Shown here piece by piece: positions 35,027-45,018 of a stretch of DNA of 64,000 bases (position 1 is the stretch's first letter; each line of letters begins with the position of its first letter). Source of the DNA: an uncultured Hyphomicrobiales bacterium (GTDB taxonomy: Bacteria; Pseudomonadota; Alphaproteobacteria; Rhizobiales; Xanthobacteraceae). Where the stretch lies: NCBI GenBank assembly GCA_903878085.1, contig CAIRGJ010000036.1, forward strand, positions 1 through 64,000, read 5' to 3'. The notes under the pieces were generated by a model. That model had not been told where the DNA came from, did not search any database, and saw only the letters and a list, made by a program, of their open reading frames with translations. The position numbers were made by a program, and so were the translations under genes.

Positions 35027-36118
35027 CTATGGCAGTACTGGGTCTTCTTCGCCCGGGAACAGATGACCGGCCGCCACCAGCCCGATGATCAGCAGCGGCG
35101 AAGCCAGAAAGGCGCCGATCGGCCCCCATAGCCAGGCCCAGAACACCAGCGACAGGAACACCGCAAGCGGACTCAAAGTCAGCCTGCGGCCGACAATCGT
35201 CGGCGTGATGAAATTGCCCTCAATCGTCGCCATGCCGATGTAGAGCGCCGGCGCGATCAGCGCATGGCTCGCGGCCGGGAATTCGATCAAACCGACGCCG
35301 AACAAAACCAGGACCACGATGCCGGGGCCGATATAGGGGATGAAGCTGAGCATAACGGTGAGCGCGCCCCATGCGGCGGGATTCGGCAGGCCGATGAAAT
35401 ACGATGCCACGCCGACGCAGATCCCCTCCACAAAATAGATGGCGCCGACTGTGGTGAAATAGGCCGTCAGGTCGCTCTCGGCGTCGTTCATGATGCGCAG
35501 CACGCGCAGCCGCGTCTCGCGGTCGGTGAAGCAGACTGCCGCGGCCCGGCGCATCTGGGTACGCGAGGAGAGGAAGAAGAACAGCGTGCCGAAGAAGATC
35601 AGCAATTGTCCGATCGCCGGCGTAACGAAGCCGAGCGCCGGCGTGAGCAAGCCGAGCGCTGGCTGGATCAAGTTCGACACGCCGAGGTCGAGCGGCGCGG
35701 CGTGATCGCCGCCGGGATTGAGCGTGTCGCGCAGATTGCGCAACAGTTGAAGCGGATAATCGAGCAGCCACAGCTTGTCCTTGAGCCGAGCGCCGATTTC
35801 CGGGGCCTTGCCGACCCAATCGGACACCGGGGCGGCGACCAGCACGACCAGCGCATTCATTACGGCAATGAGCACGAGGACAAGCGCTAATGCGGTGAGC
35901 CACTGCGGGACACGATGCGTGGTCGCACGCTCGGCGATCGGACCGAGCAAGGTGCCGATCACAAACGCCGCGGTCACCGGCAGCAGCACGACACGAGCGA
36001 GCTCGAGGAACCCGCCGAACAGCAGCAGGAAGATGCCGACGGTCGCCACCTGCGCCGCCCTGCGCCAAAAGCTCGCGACGCCAGATATCGGCCCCTCGAG
36101 CGGACTTTGAGTGTCCAT
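35027..36118 (-). CDS. AI-2E/PerM-family transporter
   Basis: Polytopic membrane protein of 363 residues with about seven predicted helices. A large soluble loop lies around 100-160. The family signature GALTVMLSFIPYIGPGIVV is near 270 and the late ITPTIVGRRLTLSPL block near 320. The family contains autoinducer-2 exporters, Na+/H+ antiporters and uncharacterised members, so the substrate is open. It is probably co-transcribed with the DedA gene. Confidence 0.9.
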   Translation of the reverse strand: MDTQSPLEGPISGVASFWRRAAQVATVGIFLLLFGGFLELARVVLLPVTAAFVIGTLLGPIAERATTHRVPQWLTALALVLVLIAVMNALVVLVAAPVSDWVGKAPEIGARLKDKLWLLDYPLQLLRNLRDTLNPGGDHAAPLDLGVSNLIQPALGLLTPALGFVTPAIGQLLIFFGTLFFFLSSRTQMRRAAAVCFTDRETRLRVLRIMNDAESDLTAYFTTVGAIYFVEGICVGVASYFIGLPNPAAWGALTVMLSFIPYIGPGIVVLVLFGVGLIEFPAASHALIAPALYIGMATIEGNFITPTIVGRRLTLSPLAVFLSLVFWAWLWGPIGAFLASPLLIIGLVAAGHLFPGEEDPVLP

Positions 36119-36396
36119 ATGCGCTTTCCTGCTTGTTTCCCGAGAGGTCCGCTAACAATGCACGACGGCGCCTTTAGTTGCGCGGCGTTGCCGTCATCTT
36201 CACCCTATACCATCCGGCCGTCATGCCCGCGGCGCCTTGGCTTTCCACAGCCGGCCCTGGTTCTGCCTGGTCAGGCCTGGACCCTCCCCTTAAAGCTCCC
36301 TTAAGCGGCGGCCCGCACCCTGCCCGGACCCGTCAATGGGACCGCGCCATCGTGGCATAGTGCGGCTAAGTGATTCGTCCTGATCTGAAGGCTTCC

Positions 36397-38496
36397 ATGG
36401 CTAAATCCGCGACCAAGAAAAAATCGACCAAACAGCCCGACCTGTTCGGCGAGGCCCTGCGCCCGGCCAAGGCTGCCGCGCACCAGCCCGCGGCGCGTGC
36501 CAAGCCGTCGCGCGAAAAGCCTGCCCGTGAAAAGCCATCGCGCAGTTCGAGCGCGGAGAGCGGCTACACCGCCAAGCACATCGAGGTGCTGGAGGGCTTG
36601 GAGCCGGTGCGCCGCCGCCCCGGCATGTATATTGGCGGCACCGACGAGAAGGCGCTGCACCATCTGTTCGCCGAGGTGATCGATAACTCGATGGACGAGG
36701 CGCTGGCCGGTCACGCCAGCTGGATCGAAGTCGACATGGAAGCCGGCGGCTTCATCAGCATCACCGATAACGGCCGCGGCATTCCGGTCGATCCGCATCC
36801 AAAATTCAAGAACAAGTCGGCGCTCGAAGTCATCATGTGCACGCTGCACGCCGGCGGCAAATTCGATTCCAAGGTCTACGAGACCTCGGGCGGCCTGCAT
36901 GGCGTCGGCGTCTCGGTCGCCAATGCTTTGTCCGACCGGATGGAGGTCGAGGTCGCGCGCGAGCAGCAGCTCTATAAGATGGCGTTCGAGCGCGGCATAC
37001 CGAAGGGCAAGCTGGAAAAGGCCGGCCGCGTGCCGAACCGGCGCGGCACCAAAATTCGTTTCCATCCCGATCCGCAGATTTTCGGACCAAAGGCCGCCTT
37101 CGATCCGGCCCGCGTGTTCAAGATGGCGCGCTCCAAGGCCTATCTTTATGGCGGCGTCGAAATCCGCTGGCACTGCGCCAAGGAATTGCTGCACGGCGAC
37201 GACGTGCCAGAAAACGCCACGTTCCATTTCGCCGAAGGCCTCAAGGATTATCTCGCCACCAGCCTCGAAGGCAGCACGCTGGTGCATCCCGATATCTTCA
37301 CCGGCAGTGTCGGCAAGACCGGACGCCACGGCACCGTCGAATGGGCCATCGCCTGGACCGCCGACGCCGACGGTTTCCTGCAATCTTATTGCAACACCAT
37401 CCCGACGCCCGATGGCGGCACCCATGAATCCGGCCTGCGCACCGCGTTGTTGCGCGGCCTAAAGGATCACGCCGCGCGCGTCGGCCAGGAAAAGCGCGCC
37501 AGCGCCGTGACCAGCGAAGACGTCATGGTCGGCTCCGGCTGCATGCTGTCGGTGTTCATTCGCGAACCGGAATTCCAGGGCCAAACCAAGGACCGCCTCG
37601 CCACCGCGGCGGCGCAGAAGATCGTCGAGAACGCGATCAAGGATCCGTTCGATCACTGGCTGTCGGGCAATCCGCTGCAGGCCAACAAGCTGTTGGACTT
37701 CGTCATCGACCGCGCCGAAGACCGGCTGCGGCGCCGCCAGGAAAAAGACATCGCGCGCAAATCAGCCGTGCGCAAACTCCGCCTGCCCGGCAAACTCGCC
37801 GACTGCTCAAGCTCTGCGTCGGAAGGTTCCGAGATTTTCATCGTCGAGGGCGACAGCGCCGGCGGTTCCGCCAAGCAGGCGCGCGACCGCCGCACACAAG
37901 CCGTGCTGCCGTTGCGCGGCAAGATTCTCAACGTCGCCTCCGCCGGCAAGGACAAGCTGGCGCAGAACCAGCAACTCGCCGATCTGGTGCAGGCACTCGG
38001 CTGCGGCACCGGCGCGCACTACAGCGAGAAGGACCTGCGCTACGAGAAGGTCATCATCATGACTGACGCCGACGTCGACGGCGCGCACATCGCCTCGTTG
38101 CTCATTACCTTCTTCTACCGGCAGATGCCGAAAATGATCGATGCCGGCAGGCTTTATCTCGCGGTGCCGCCGCTGTTCCGGCTGCAGCACGGTGGCAAGA
38201 TTTTCTACGCCCGCAACGATGTGCACAAAGATCAGCTATTGAAGTCCGAGTTCAACGCCAATGCCAAGGTCGAGGTGTCCCGCTTCAAAGGCCTCGGCGA
38301 GATGATGGCGGCGCAGCTCAAGGAAACCACCATGGACCCCAGCAAGCGCATGCTGCTCAAGGTCGTGCTGGCGGAAGCGGACATCAAGGCTACGGCCAAG
38401 TCGGTCGAGAACCTGATGGGCAACAAGGCCGAAACCCGCTTTGCCTTCATCCAGGAAAACGCGGAATTCGCCGGCGAGGAATTGCTGGACGTCTAA
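36397..38496 (+). CDS. parE: DNA topoisomerase IV subunit B
   Basis: ATPase subunit of the chromosome-decatenating type II topoisomerase. The protein is 699 residues from the ATG at 36397, preceded by GAAGG. A Lys-rich tail covers about 1-55. The GHKL ATPase motifs are VIDNSMDEAL and GGLHGVGVSVANAL. The TOPRIM domain has EGDSAGGSAKQARDR and MTDADVDGAHI. It is called ParE rather than GyrB because of the length (about 700 against 800) and the alphaproteobacterial ParE-type N-terminus ending in DLFG. It overlaps the convergent gene by 4 bases. Confidence 0.93.
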   Translation: MAKSATKKKSTKQPDLFGEALRPAKAAAHQPAARAKPSREKPAREKPSRSSSAESGYTAKHIEVLEGLEPVRRRPGMYIGGTDEKALHHLFAEVIDNSMDEALAGHASWIEVDMEAGGFISITDNGRGIPVDPHPKFKNKSALEVIMCTLHAGGKFDSKVYETSGGLHGVGVSVANALSDRMEVEVAREQQLYKMAFERGIPKGKLEKAGRVPNRRGTKIRFHPDPQIFGPKAAFDPARVFKMARSKAYLYGGVEIRWHCAKELLHGDDVPENATFHFAEGLKDYLATSLEGSTLVHPDIFTGSVGKTGRHGTVEWAIAWTADADGFLQSYCNTIPTPDGGTHESGLRTALLRGLKDHAARVGQEKRASAVTSEDVMVGSGCMLSVFIREPEFQGQTKDRLATAAAQKIVENAIKDPFDHWLSGNPLQANKLLDFVIDRAEDRLRRRQEKDIARKSAVRKLRLPGKLADCSSSASEGSEIFIVEGDSAGGSAKQARDRRTQAVLPLRGKILNVASAGKDKLAQNQQLADLVQALGCGTGAHYSEKDLRYEKVIIMTDADVDGAHIASLLITFFYRQMPKMIDAGRLYLAVPPLFRLQHGGKIFYARNDVHKDQLLKSEFNANAKVEVSRFKGLGEMMAAQLKETTMDPSKRMLLKVVLAEADIKATAKSVENLMGNKAETRFAFIQENAEFAGEELLDV

Positions 38497-38963
38497 GCGC
38501 CGCCCTCCCCGCACTTCCTCAGCACCGGCGTCTTGACGCCGTGGCCCAGCGCGACGCCGTCTTTGACCCGTACCTCGCCGCCATCAGGCTGATTGAACAT
38601 CGTGCGGCGTGTACCTTTGCGGATCAGCAGCGTGAGCTTCTGGTGCTGCTCGCCATCGGTCCCGGGTCGAAAGATGACTTCGATCGCCAACAGCTCGCGC
38701 GGCAGCCGGGCCGCCGACACAACGCTATAGCGATTGCCGGCGAAGTCGGGCCCGAGGTCGTGGCTCTCCGTGACGACGCCCGGACTCTGCAGAACGACGG
38801 CAACGTGCGGGTTGGCGGGCGAAGCCTCCTGGCTGCAATCGATCGCCCAATTGCCGAACAGATCGACCTCGCTGAGCACATCCTCGACTGGGACGGCGCT
38901 GGCGGCAGACAAGTCAGCAGGCAAGATCAGCAACGCAATAACAACCGCCCACGCCTGCCGCAT
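38493..38963 (-). CDS. exported hypothetical protein, 156 residues
   Basis: Function not recognised. A signal peptide (MRQAWAVVIALLILPADLSAASA) is followed by a small beta-rich domain. Its two cysteines, in WAIDCSQEA and LRKCGEGGA, bracket the mature protein and could form a disulfide. The N-terminal part (LFGNWAIDC) resembles the start of small periplasmic invasion-associated locus B-type proteins, but the match is weak. A GGAG site precedes the start. The 3' end overlaps the parE stop by four bases. Confidence 0.75.
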   Translation of the reverse strand: MRQAWAVVIALLILPADLSAASAVPVEDVLSEVDLFGNWAIDCSQEASPANPHVAVVLQSPGVVTESHDLGPDFAGNRYSVVSAARLPRELLAIEVIFRPGTDGEQHQKLTLLIRKGTRRTMFNQPDGGEVRVKDGVALGHGVKTPVLRKCGEGGA

Positions 38964-39027
38964 CGAAACTCCGCCCCTCGACTCATCAAATCACAAGCAA
39001 GCATAGCAGCGCGCCGCGCCTCGGCAA

Positions 39028-39044
39028 TTGATCCAATGGATCAA
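39028..39044. promoter_or_regulatory. palindrome TTGATCC-N3-GGATCAA
   Basis: A perfect 7-base-arm palindrome lies between the Bug-type gene and the gene at 38493-38963, about 65 bases upstream of the latter. Its form resembles operators of GntR-family regulators. No such regulator is encoded nearby. It could instead be a short hairpin at the end of the Bug transcript. Confidence 0.35.
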
Positions 39045-39075
39045 CGACGCGCGCATGCCAGAGTTCGATGTCCGG

Positions 39076-40056
39076 CTATTGCTCGAAAGTCAGCTTTGCC
39101 GCCGTCACGACGTCGCTGTAGGTCTTGATTTCGGCATCGATGCGCTTCTGGAATGCCTCCCCGGTCGGCCCGCCCGGATTGACCGCCATCTTGCGCAACG
39201 ACGCCTGCACCCCGGCGTCGGACAGTGCGCGGCCGAGTTCCGCCGTCAGTTTCGCCACCACTGGTGCCGGTGTACCGGTCGGCACGAAGAAGCCGCTCCA
39301 CAACTGAGTATCGACTTCCGGAAAGCCGGCCTCGGCCATGCTCGGGATTTCTGGGATCTCCGGCGAACGCTCGGAGCCGGTGACCGCCAGGGCGCGGGTC
39401 TTGCCGCCTTTGACCAGCGGGATCGCGGGCGGGCCGTCGGAAATGGTGAACAGTGTTTGCCCCGCCATCACGCTCAGGTTCGACTCGTTCGTCCCTTTGT
39501 ACGGGATGGCGACGGCGGGCATGCCGGTCTTCAGCTTGAGCAACTCGCTGGCGATGGTGAAGGCCGGCGACGAGGTGCCGTAATTCGACTTGTCGGGGTG
39601 CGCCTTGGCCCAGGCCACCAGCTCCTTGACGGTCTTGGCCGGATGGTCCGGCGACACCACCATCACCAGCGGGAACGACGCGATCATGTTGAGCGCGATG
39701 AAACTCTTGGTCGGGTGGTAGCCAAGCTTCGGATAGATCGCGGCGGCGATCGCCATTTGTCCGCTGGCGCCGACCAGCACGGTGTAGCCGTCCGGCGGCT
39801 GACGCGACACAAACTCGGCGGCGATACGGCCGCCGGCCCCGACCTTGTTATCGATCACGGTGGTGGCGCCGGTGTTTTCCTGGAATTTCTGCACTACCAG
39901 CCGCGCGAAGATGTCGTTGCCGCCGCCGGCGGCAAAGCCGACGACAAAATGAATCGCCCGATTCGGAAAATCGGCCTGCGCAAGCGCGTGACTCGCGGCA
40001 AAAGCGATCGGCAAAGACGTCAGAAGACAAGCGATGGTGCGCTGGAATCTTGTCAT
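39076..40056 (-). CDS. Bug-family (TctC-like) solute-binding protein
   Basis: The protein is 326 residues with a signal peptide ending near ALAQ, followed by the family start FPNRAIHFVVGFAAGGGNDI. The GAGGRIAAEFV loop and DGYTVLVGASGQMAI follow. A GGGGGAA site precedes the ATG at 40056. It is the second orphan TTT receptor in the window and, like the one at 15127, lacks neighbouring membrane subunits. The ligand is probably a small carboxylate, but this is not determinable here. Confidence 0.92.
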   Translation of the reverse strand: MTRFQRTIACLLTSLPIAFAASHALAQADFPNRAIHFVVGFAAGGGNDIFARLVVQKFQENTGATTVIDNKVGAGGRIAAEFVSRQPPDGYTVLVGASGQMAIAAAIYPKLGYHPTKSFIALNMIASFPLVMVVSPDHPAKTVKELVAWAKAHPDKSNYGTSSPAFTIASELLKLKTGMPAVAIPYKGTNESNLSVMAGQTLFTISDGPPAIPLVKGGKTRALAVTGSERSPEIPEIPSMAEAGFPEVDTQLWSGFFVPTGTPAPVVAKLTAELGRALSDAGVQASLRKMAVNPGGPTGEAFQKRIDAEIKTYSDVVTAAKLTFEQ

Positions 40057-40201
40057 GGTTTCCCCCGGCCCCCCTTTTCTGGAGTCGGCTGCCGTTGGGG
40101 TTTGACGAAAGCGTACACTGGCCTTTGACGTTCGGAAATGGCCTTGTCGGCCTTGGTGTAGCGCGATGTGCTATTGTTGGCGGCGCAACAATCCGGACCG
40201 C

Positions 40202-41560
40202 ATGACAACGCCGTTGCCGACAACCGCCGATAGCACGACCGCGAGCGTCGATCTGTTCGGCCACCCCCGCGCGCTGACGTTCCTGTTCGCGACCGAGATG
40301 TGGGAACGCTTTTCCTATTACGGAATGCGGGCACTGCTGGTTCTCTACATGATCAAGTATCTGCTGCTGCCCGAGCGCGCCGGCGTGGTCGCCGGACTCG
40401 AAGGCTTCCGCAGCGTGCTGGAATCCGTGTTCGGGCCGCTGGCGCTGCAACCGCTCGCCTCGCAGATCTACGGTTTCTATACCGGCCTCGTGTACCTGAC
40501 GCCGATCTTTGGCGGGCTCTTGGCCGACCGGGTGCTGGGGCAGCGACGAACGGTTATCCTCGGCGCCGGACTCATGGCCATCGGTCATGTCCTGATGGCG
40601 TCCGAGCATCTGTTCCTGCTGGCGCTGTTCGTGCTCATCCTCGGCAACGGCGCGTTCAAGCCGAACATCTCGACGCAAGTCGGCCATCTTTACCCGCCCG
40701 GCGACCGCAGGCGCGACCGCGCTTTCTCGATCTTTTACGTCGGCATCAATCTCGGCGCCTTTCTGGCGCCGCTGATCTGCGGCACGCTCGGCGAGGAATA
40801 CGGCTGGCATTACGGCTTTATCGCCGCCGGCGTCGGCATGACCCTCGGCCTTGTCATCTATCTGCTGGCGGCGCCGGTATTGCCGCCAGATGCCATCGTC
40901 AAACGCGCCACATCCGACGCGCCGATGCGCCGCGACGAATGGCTGGCAATTGGCGCGATCGTGGCGTTGATGCTGCCGGCCGGTCTGTATTGGGGCACCT
41001 ACGAGCAGCAGGGCAACACCATCGCGCTGTGGGCCGACCAATACACCAACCGGCATGTCCTCGGCGGCGAAATCCCGGTGACGTGGTTTCAGGCGCTCAA
41101 TCCGTTCATGATCTTTGCCTTCACGCCCTTCATCGTCGCGTTCTGGCGCCGGCAAGGTGGGCGCGAACCGTCGACCGTTGCCAAGATGGCGATCGGCTGC
41201 CTGCTGAACGCCACGGCTTATCTGCTGATGGCCGTCGCCGCCTGGCATTCCGCCGGCGGACAAGCCAGCTGGCTGTGGCTGTTTGCATTTTTCGCCATCG
41301 TGACCGTCGGCGAGCTGTATCTGTCGCCGACCGGGCTCTCGCTGGTCACCAAAGTCGCCCCGGTGCGCCTGCTGTCGATGATGATGGGCGTGTGGCTTTC
41401 GACCAGCTTTATCGGCGGATTTCTCGCCGGCTATCTCGGCACGTTCTGGTCGGCGATGAGCAAGCCGGGGTTCTTCCTGATGCTGGCCATCATCTCAGCC
41501 GTCGCAGCAGCCGCGATCGCGCTCTTGATCCGCCCGTTGCGCGCAATCCTTCGAGACTAG
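40202..41560 (+). CDS. POT-family proton-dependent oligopeptide transporter
   Basis: Twelve-plus-helix MFS-type symporter for di- and tripeptides. The protein is 452 residues from the ATG at 40202. Signature motifs are EMWERFSYYGMRALLVLYM (the conserved ExxER-type helix 1 motif), the GAFKPNISTQVGHLY motif and FYVGINLGAFLAPLICG (PTR2 signature). The WGTYEQQGNTIALWAD segment in helix 7 is also typical of bacterial members. It stands alone. Confidence 0.94.
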   Translation: MTTPLPTTADSTTASVDLFGHPRALTFLFATEMWERFSYYGMRALLVLYMIKYLLLPERAGVVAGLEGFRSVLESVFGPLALQPLASQIYGFYTGLVYLTPIFGGLLADRVLGQRRTVILGAGLMAIGHVLMASEHLFLLALFVLILGNGAFKPNISTQVGHLYPPGDRRRDRAFSIFYVGINLGAFLAPLICGTLGEEYGWHYGFIAAGVGMTLGLVIYLLAAPVLPPDAIVKRATSDAPMRRDEWLAIGAIVALMLPAGLYWGTYEQQGNTIALWADQYTNRHVLGGEIPVTWFQALNPFMIFAFTPFIVAFWRRQGGREPSTVAKMAIGCLLNATAYLLMAVAAWHSAGGQASWLWLFAFFAIVTVGELYLSPTGLSLVTKVAPVRLLSMMMGVWLSTSFIGGFLAGYLGTFWSAMSKPGFFLMLAIISAVAAAAIALLIRPLRAILRD

Positions 41561-41835
41561 GCCGTGGGCTCATAAATCCGGCTTGTTGAGAGCGGCTCGC
41601 TGAATGTCCGCGCCGCTCCGAGAGCGACCGAATTGCTGCATCGCCGCGAATGGTCGCTAAGGGCCAGACTCGGAAGTCACCAGCCTCATTCGACGACGGC
41701 GTCGGCCGGCGGCCCCTGCTTGGCCGCCTGCGCCAGGGCGTGACACAAGTTGAGCTCAAAGGCCGGACAGTCAGCGCGCGCCGTACCCACGTCAAAGGTC
41801 GATGATTTCAAGTCCGTGTCGTTCTCTCGCATGGC

Positions 41836-44496
41836 TTATTGTCCGATCGCGTCTTCGAGGGCTTGCGCCAGCCGGCCTTTGGAAAAAGGTTTTTCTAGAA
41901 AGTCGATATTTTGAATCTCAAGCCATTTTTGATACTTCTGCGTCGGGTCGTAACCCGACATGCACAGCACGCCCATGCGTGGCCGCGCCTGCATCGCCTC
42001 CTTGATGAGCGCCACGCCATCTAAGCCGCCGGGCAGCACGATATCGGTCAGCGTAATGTCGATGGTCGCCGGCGACACGATCAGGTCGAGGGCCTCCATG
42101 CCGTTCGCCACCGCGTGAACCTTGTAGCCCAATTGCTTCAATTGCGCCTCCGTCACGATCCGCACATCGGGATCGTCCTCCACCAGCAGCACGGTTTTTT
42201 CCCGTCCGTGCGCGGATGTGCTGGCATCTGAATCGGCTCCTTCGCTGCGGTTCTCGGCTTCGATCCGCGGCAGCCTGATGGTGATGGTAGTGCCGCGCCC
42301 AACCGCACTGTCGATCTCGATATGGCCGCCGGTCTGCTCCACGAACCCTTGCACCATGCTCAGGCCGAGGCCGCTGCCCAGCCCGTCCACCTTGGTCGTG
42401 AAGAACGGTTCGAACGCGCGCTTGCGCACGTCTTCGGTCATGCCGGTGCCGGTGTCGCTGATGGTGATGCAGACTTCCTCTCCGGTCGGCCAGCGGGCGG
42501 CGCCTTCCACTGCCGCCCATTGGGCCGGCTGGCACGTTGTCGCAATGGTCAGCTCACCACCGTCCGGCATTGCATCGCGGGCGTTCAGCGCCATATTCAA
42601 CAGAGCGTTTGCCAACTGGTTGCGATCGACGCAAACGACCGCCGCCGCCGTATCCAGGCGCGTCACGATGTCTATCCCCTGACCAAGCGTACGTTGCAGC
42701 AGCCGCAGCGTATCCAGCACCAGTTGATCGATGGTCGTCGGCTCTGCTTTTAACGGCGACTTGCGCGCGAAAGCCAGAAGCCGCTTCACCAGATCGCTTC
42801 CGCGCCGTGTGGCGCGCAGCGCCGCGTCGATTAATTCCGGTTCGGCGGTGAGCCCGCGCGCCGCCGCCGCCTCGATCAAGCCGAGGCCGCCGCTGATCAC
42901 CGCCAGAAGATTGTTGAAGTCATGGGCGATGCCGGCGGTCAGTTGCCCAACCGTTTCCAACTTCTGCGCCTGCGCCAGCGTCATTTGCGCTTCCTCGCGC
43001 CGGCGCATTTCCTGTGAGAGCTCGGCCGTACGTTCGGCCACGCGTTCCTCCAAGTCATGGTTTACCTGCGCCAAAGCGGCTTGCGCTTCCTCGCGCCGGC
43101 AAATCTCTTCCTGCAGCTCCCTCTCGGCCCGCTTGCGCTCAGTGACATCTTGAATCGTGCCAAACACACCGGTCACACTGCCGTCGCTGGCGCGGATAGG
43201 CGATGACCAGTATTCAACGTAAATGATCTGGTCGTCGCCCCGGATCGCACGCAATGTCATCGGTGGAAGTTCGAGGCCCGCCATAGAATCGCGGCGATAT
43301 TGTTCCAGCGCCGGCCGGTCATCGGGATGGATCAGCTCCCGAGCGGCATCCAATGTGGGCGTGAAGGTCGCAGGCGACTGATCCAAGATGCGATAGATGC
43401 CTTCGGACCAAGTCAGCTTATTCGACCCCTTTTCAATTTTGTAATGCCCCAACAGGGCCATCGTCTCCGCACGCGCAAGATTATCACGGCTTTCCCCGAT
43501 CAAGACCTGCGCCTGACGCATCATCGACGTTGCCTCAAGCAGTTTTCGTTGGCGCGCCGCGCCGAAGCCGATGGCGATGGCGATTCCAACCGTGAGCAGA
43601 ATAGCTATACCCCAATAGATGCGCGCATTTTCATCCGCGCGCTGGTACACCTCGGCTTCTGGAATCGTGACAACAGCGATCATCGGAAAGGATTCGAGCA
43701 CCCGATACGAAACCAATCGCCGGACATTGTTGAAGACGCCGGGTATGCTCCAATAGTGCCCCGAACTAACCAGGAATGCGCGTCCCAAAGTTTCCGGTAT
43801 GAGCGAGACTTTCCGTCCGATATTTTCCCAGTCGACGACACCGTTGATGGAACGCGTGCGCAAAAAACTATCGAGGCCGACCAAGGCAATACTTCCATCC
43901 GGGCCAAGATCGATCGAACCAACCTGTTTGACGAGCGCAGCTGGGTCGAGCTGGGTCGCTATGACGCCGGCAAACGTTCCATCCGCTGCCGTGATGCGAC
44001 GGGTCAGTATGATCGCTCGCTTGCCGTTATGGTTCAGGATCGCGGGTTTGCTGATGAAAAGTTCGTCCGCGGCGTTATTGGTATGAGCGCGAAATGACTC
44101 CCGATCGCTACGATCGGCACCAATGTTTGTTTTTGTATAGCTCGAATCGACGATGCGGCCTTTGGCATCTAAGATTACGTAATCGAATGTTAATTCGTTC
44201 CTGACCGAGGGGTCGTTGACCAAAGCGGAAAGGTCAAAAGTCGAGGGGTTCTGCTGATATGATTTTCTGAGGAACAGGAGGGTGGCATCGATGCTCTTGA
44301 AGATATGCGCAAAAGATTGATCCACGACGCGGGCAAGATTGTCCCCACGACGCCCCGCATCGTATTCAGCGATCTTTCTGTCGTTGACGAGCAAATAAGC
44401 AACGGCGCAATAGATTAACACCAGCATCGCGACACCTAGGTAGGTGACCGGCTGGGCCAATGGGCGCATATATCTTCGCATGCTGCCCGTGCTCAT
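41836..44496 (-). CDS. membrane hybrid histidine kinase (Cache-PAS-HisKA-HATPase-REC)
   Basis: The protein is 886 residues. The domains in order are: membrane helix (about 18-38), periplasmic double-Cache sensor (about 60-285), second helix (about 293-312) and PAS domain (about 345-455). A coiled coil (about 455-515) follows. HisKA has the phospho-accepting His525 in GIAHDFNNLLAV. HATPase has DTGTGMTEDV and GSGLGLSMVQG. A C-terminal receiver has the phospho-Asp in ITLTDIVLPGG. The Cache domain suggests a small extracellular ligand, with tandem TGAAA-N3-TTTCA sites about 260 bases upstream. No partner response regulator is adjacent. Confidence 0.93.
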   Translation of the reverse strand: MSTGSMRRYMRPLAQPVTYLGVAMLVLIYCAVAYLLVNDRKIAEYDAGRRGDNLARVVDQSFAHIFKSIDATLLFLRKSYQQNPSTFDLSALVNDPSVRNELTFDYVILDAKGRIVDSSYTKTNIGADRSDRESFRAHTNNAADELFISKPAILNHNGKRAIILTRRITAADGTFAGVIATQLDPAALVKQVGSIDLGPDGSIALVGLDSFLRTRSINGVVDWENIGRKVSLIPETLGRAFLVSSGHYWSIPGVFNNVRRLVSYRVLESFPMIAVVTIPEAEVYQRADENARIYWGIAILLTVGIAIAIGFGAARQRKLLEATSMMRQAQVLIGESRDNLARAETMALLGHYKIEKGSNKLTWSEGIYRILDQSPATFTPTLDAARELIHPDDRPALEQYRRDSMAGLELPPMTLRAIRGDDQIIYVEYWSSPIRASDGSVTGVFGTIQDVTERKRAERELQEEICRREEAQAALAQVNHDLEERVAERTAELSQEMRRREEAQMTLAQAQKLETVGQLTAGIAHDFNNLLAVISGGLGLIEAAAARGLTAEPELIDAALRATRRGSDLVKRLLAFARKSPLKAEPTTIDQLVLDTLRLLQRTLGQGIDIVTRLDTAAAVVCVDRNQLANALLNMALNARDAMPDGGELTIATTCQPAQWAAVEGAARWPTGEEVCITISDTGTGMTEDVRKRAFEPFFTTKVDGLGSGLGLSMVQGFVEQTGGHIEIDSAVGRGTTITIRLPRIEAENRSEGADSDASTSAHGREKTVLLVEDDPDVRIVTEAQLKQLGYKVHAVANGMEALDLIVSPATIDITLTDIVLPGGLDGVALIKEAMQARPRMGVLCMSGYDPTQKYQKWLEIQNIDFLEKPFSKGRLAQALEDAIGQ

Positions 44497-45018
44497 GAGT
44501 GAGAGACACCCTTTGAGGGCATTGATTCTGCGCCTATTTTATTATGTTTGCTGCGCCCCAAGCGGCTGCGCACTATCACAAAAATCCGCAACGACGAATC
44601 AAACTATACTCTAATATCTTATGTAGAATAACCGCGCCCTAGAGGTATCCAGATAGATATAACGGCAGCTTAGGCCGTTCAGAAAGACACCGTTTCCCAT
44701 CCCTGATTATCAAACCACACGTGCAGATCCTTCTTTTATGGTGCAAACGCACGGTGAAACGTTTTCATATGCGATGAAACCTTTTCATAAGCAGCGGCTG
44801 AATGTCGGCTGTGGATCAGTAGCGACATTTGCCCATTTTTTTGAAATGTCAGCTTCTCCCCGATAGCGACCCAAAAAAGAGCCGGGCAATTGGACCCCAA
44901 GATGGGCAAGATGGGATTGAGATCGGCTGCGGAGCCGTAATTCAAGCTCCCGAACTGAAGCCTCAAATCATGCGCGACGTACTCACAGATTTCGAGTGGA
45001 CTGCCACTAAGCCATGTC
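44497..45018. other. 522-base gene-free region, AT-richer than its surroundings
   Basis: This region lies between the hybrid-kinase start and the pobA end. It holds two tandem TGAAA-N3-TTTCA sites (44755-44787) and a GACATTT/AAATGTC inverted repeat (44824-44850). The latter looks like a degenerate dispersed repeat. Open frames here (for example 44736-45041 on the minus strand) have no recognisable domain, and I do not call them genes. Confidence 0.5.
44755..44787. promoter_or_regulatory. tandem operator-like sites TGAAA-N3-TTTCA
   Basis: Two near-identical copies of TGAAAC[G/C]TTTTCATA begin exactly 20 bases apart (44755 and 44775). Each is itself an inverted repeat. A 20-base period places both on the same face of the helix. 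They lie upstream of the hybrid-kinase gene and downstream of pobA. Confidence 0.45.

Noticed and set aside
36397-38496. Assignment as GyrB
   Set aside because: Length and N-terminal tail fit ParE better; GyrB of this group is about 100 residues longer.
41561-41835. Possible small gene between the POT transporter and the hybrid kinase
   Set aside because: Open frames there overlap flanking genes and show no ribosome site or domain; it looks like degenerate intergenic repeat sequence.
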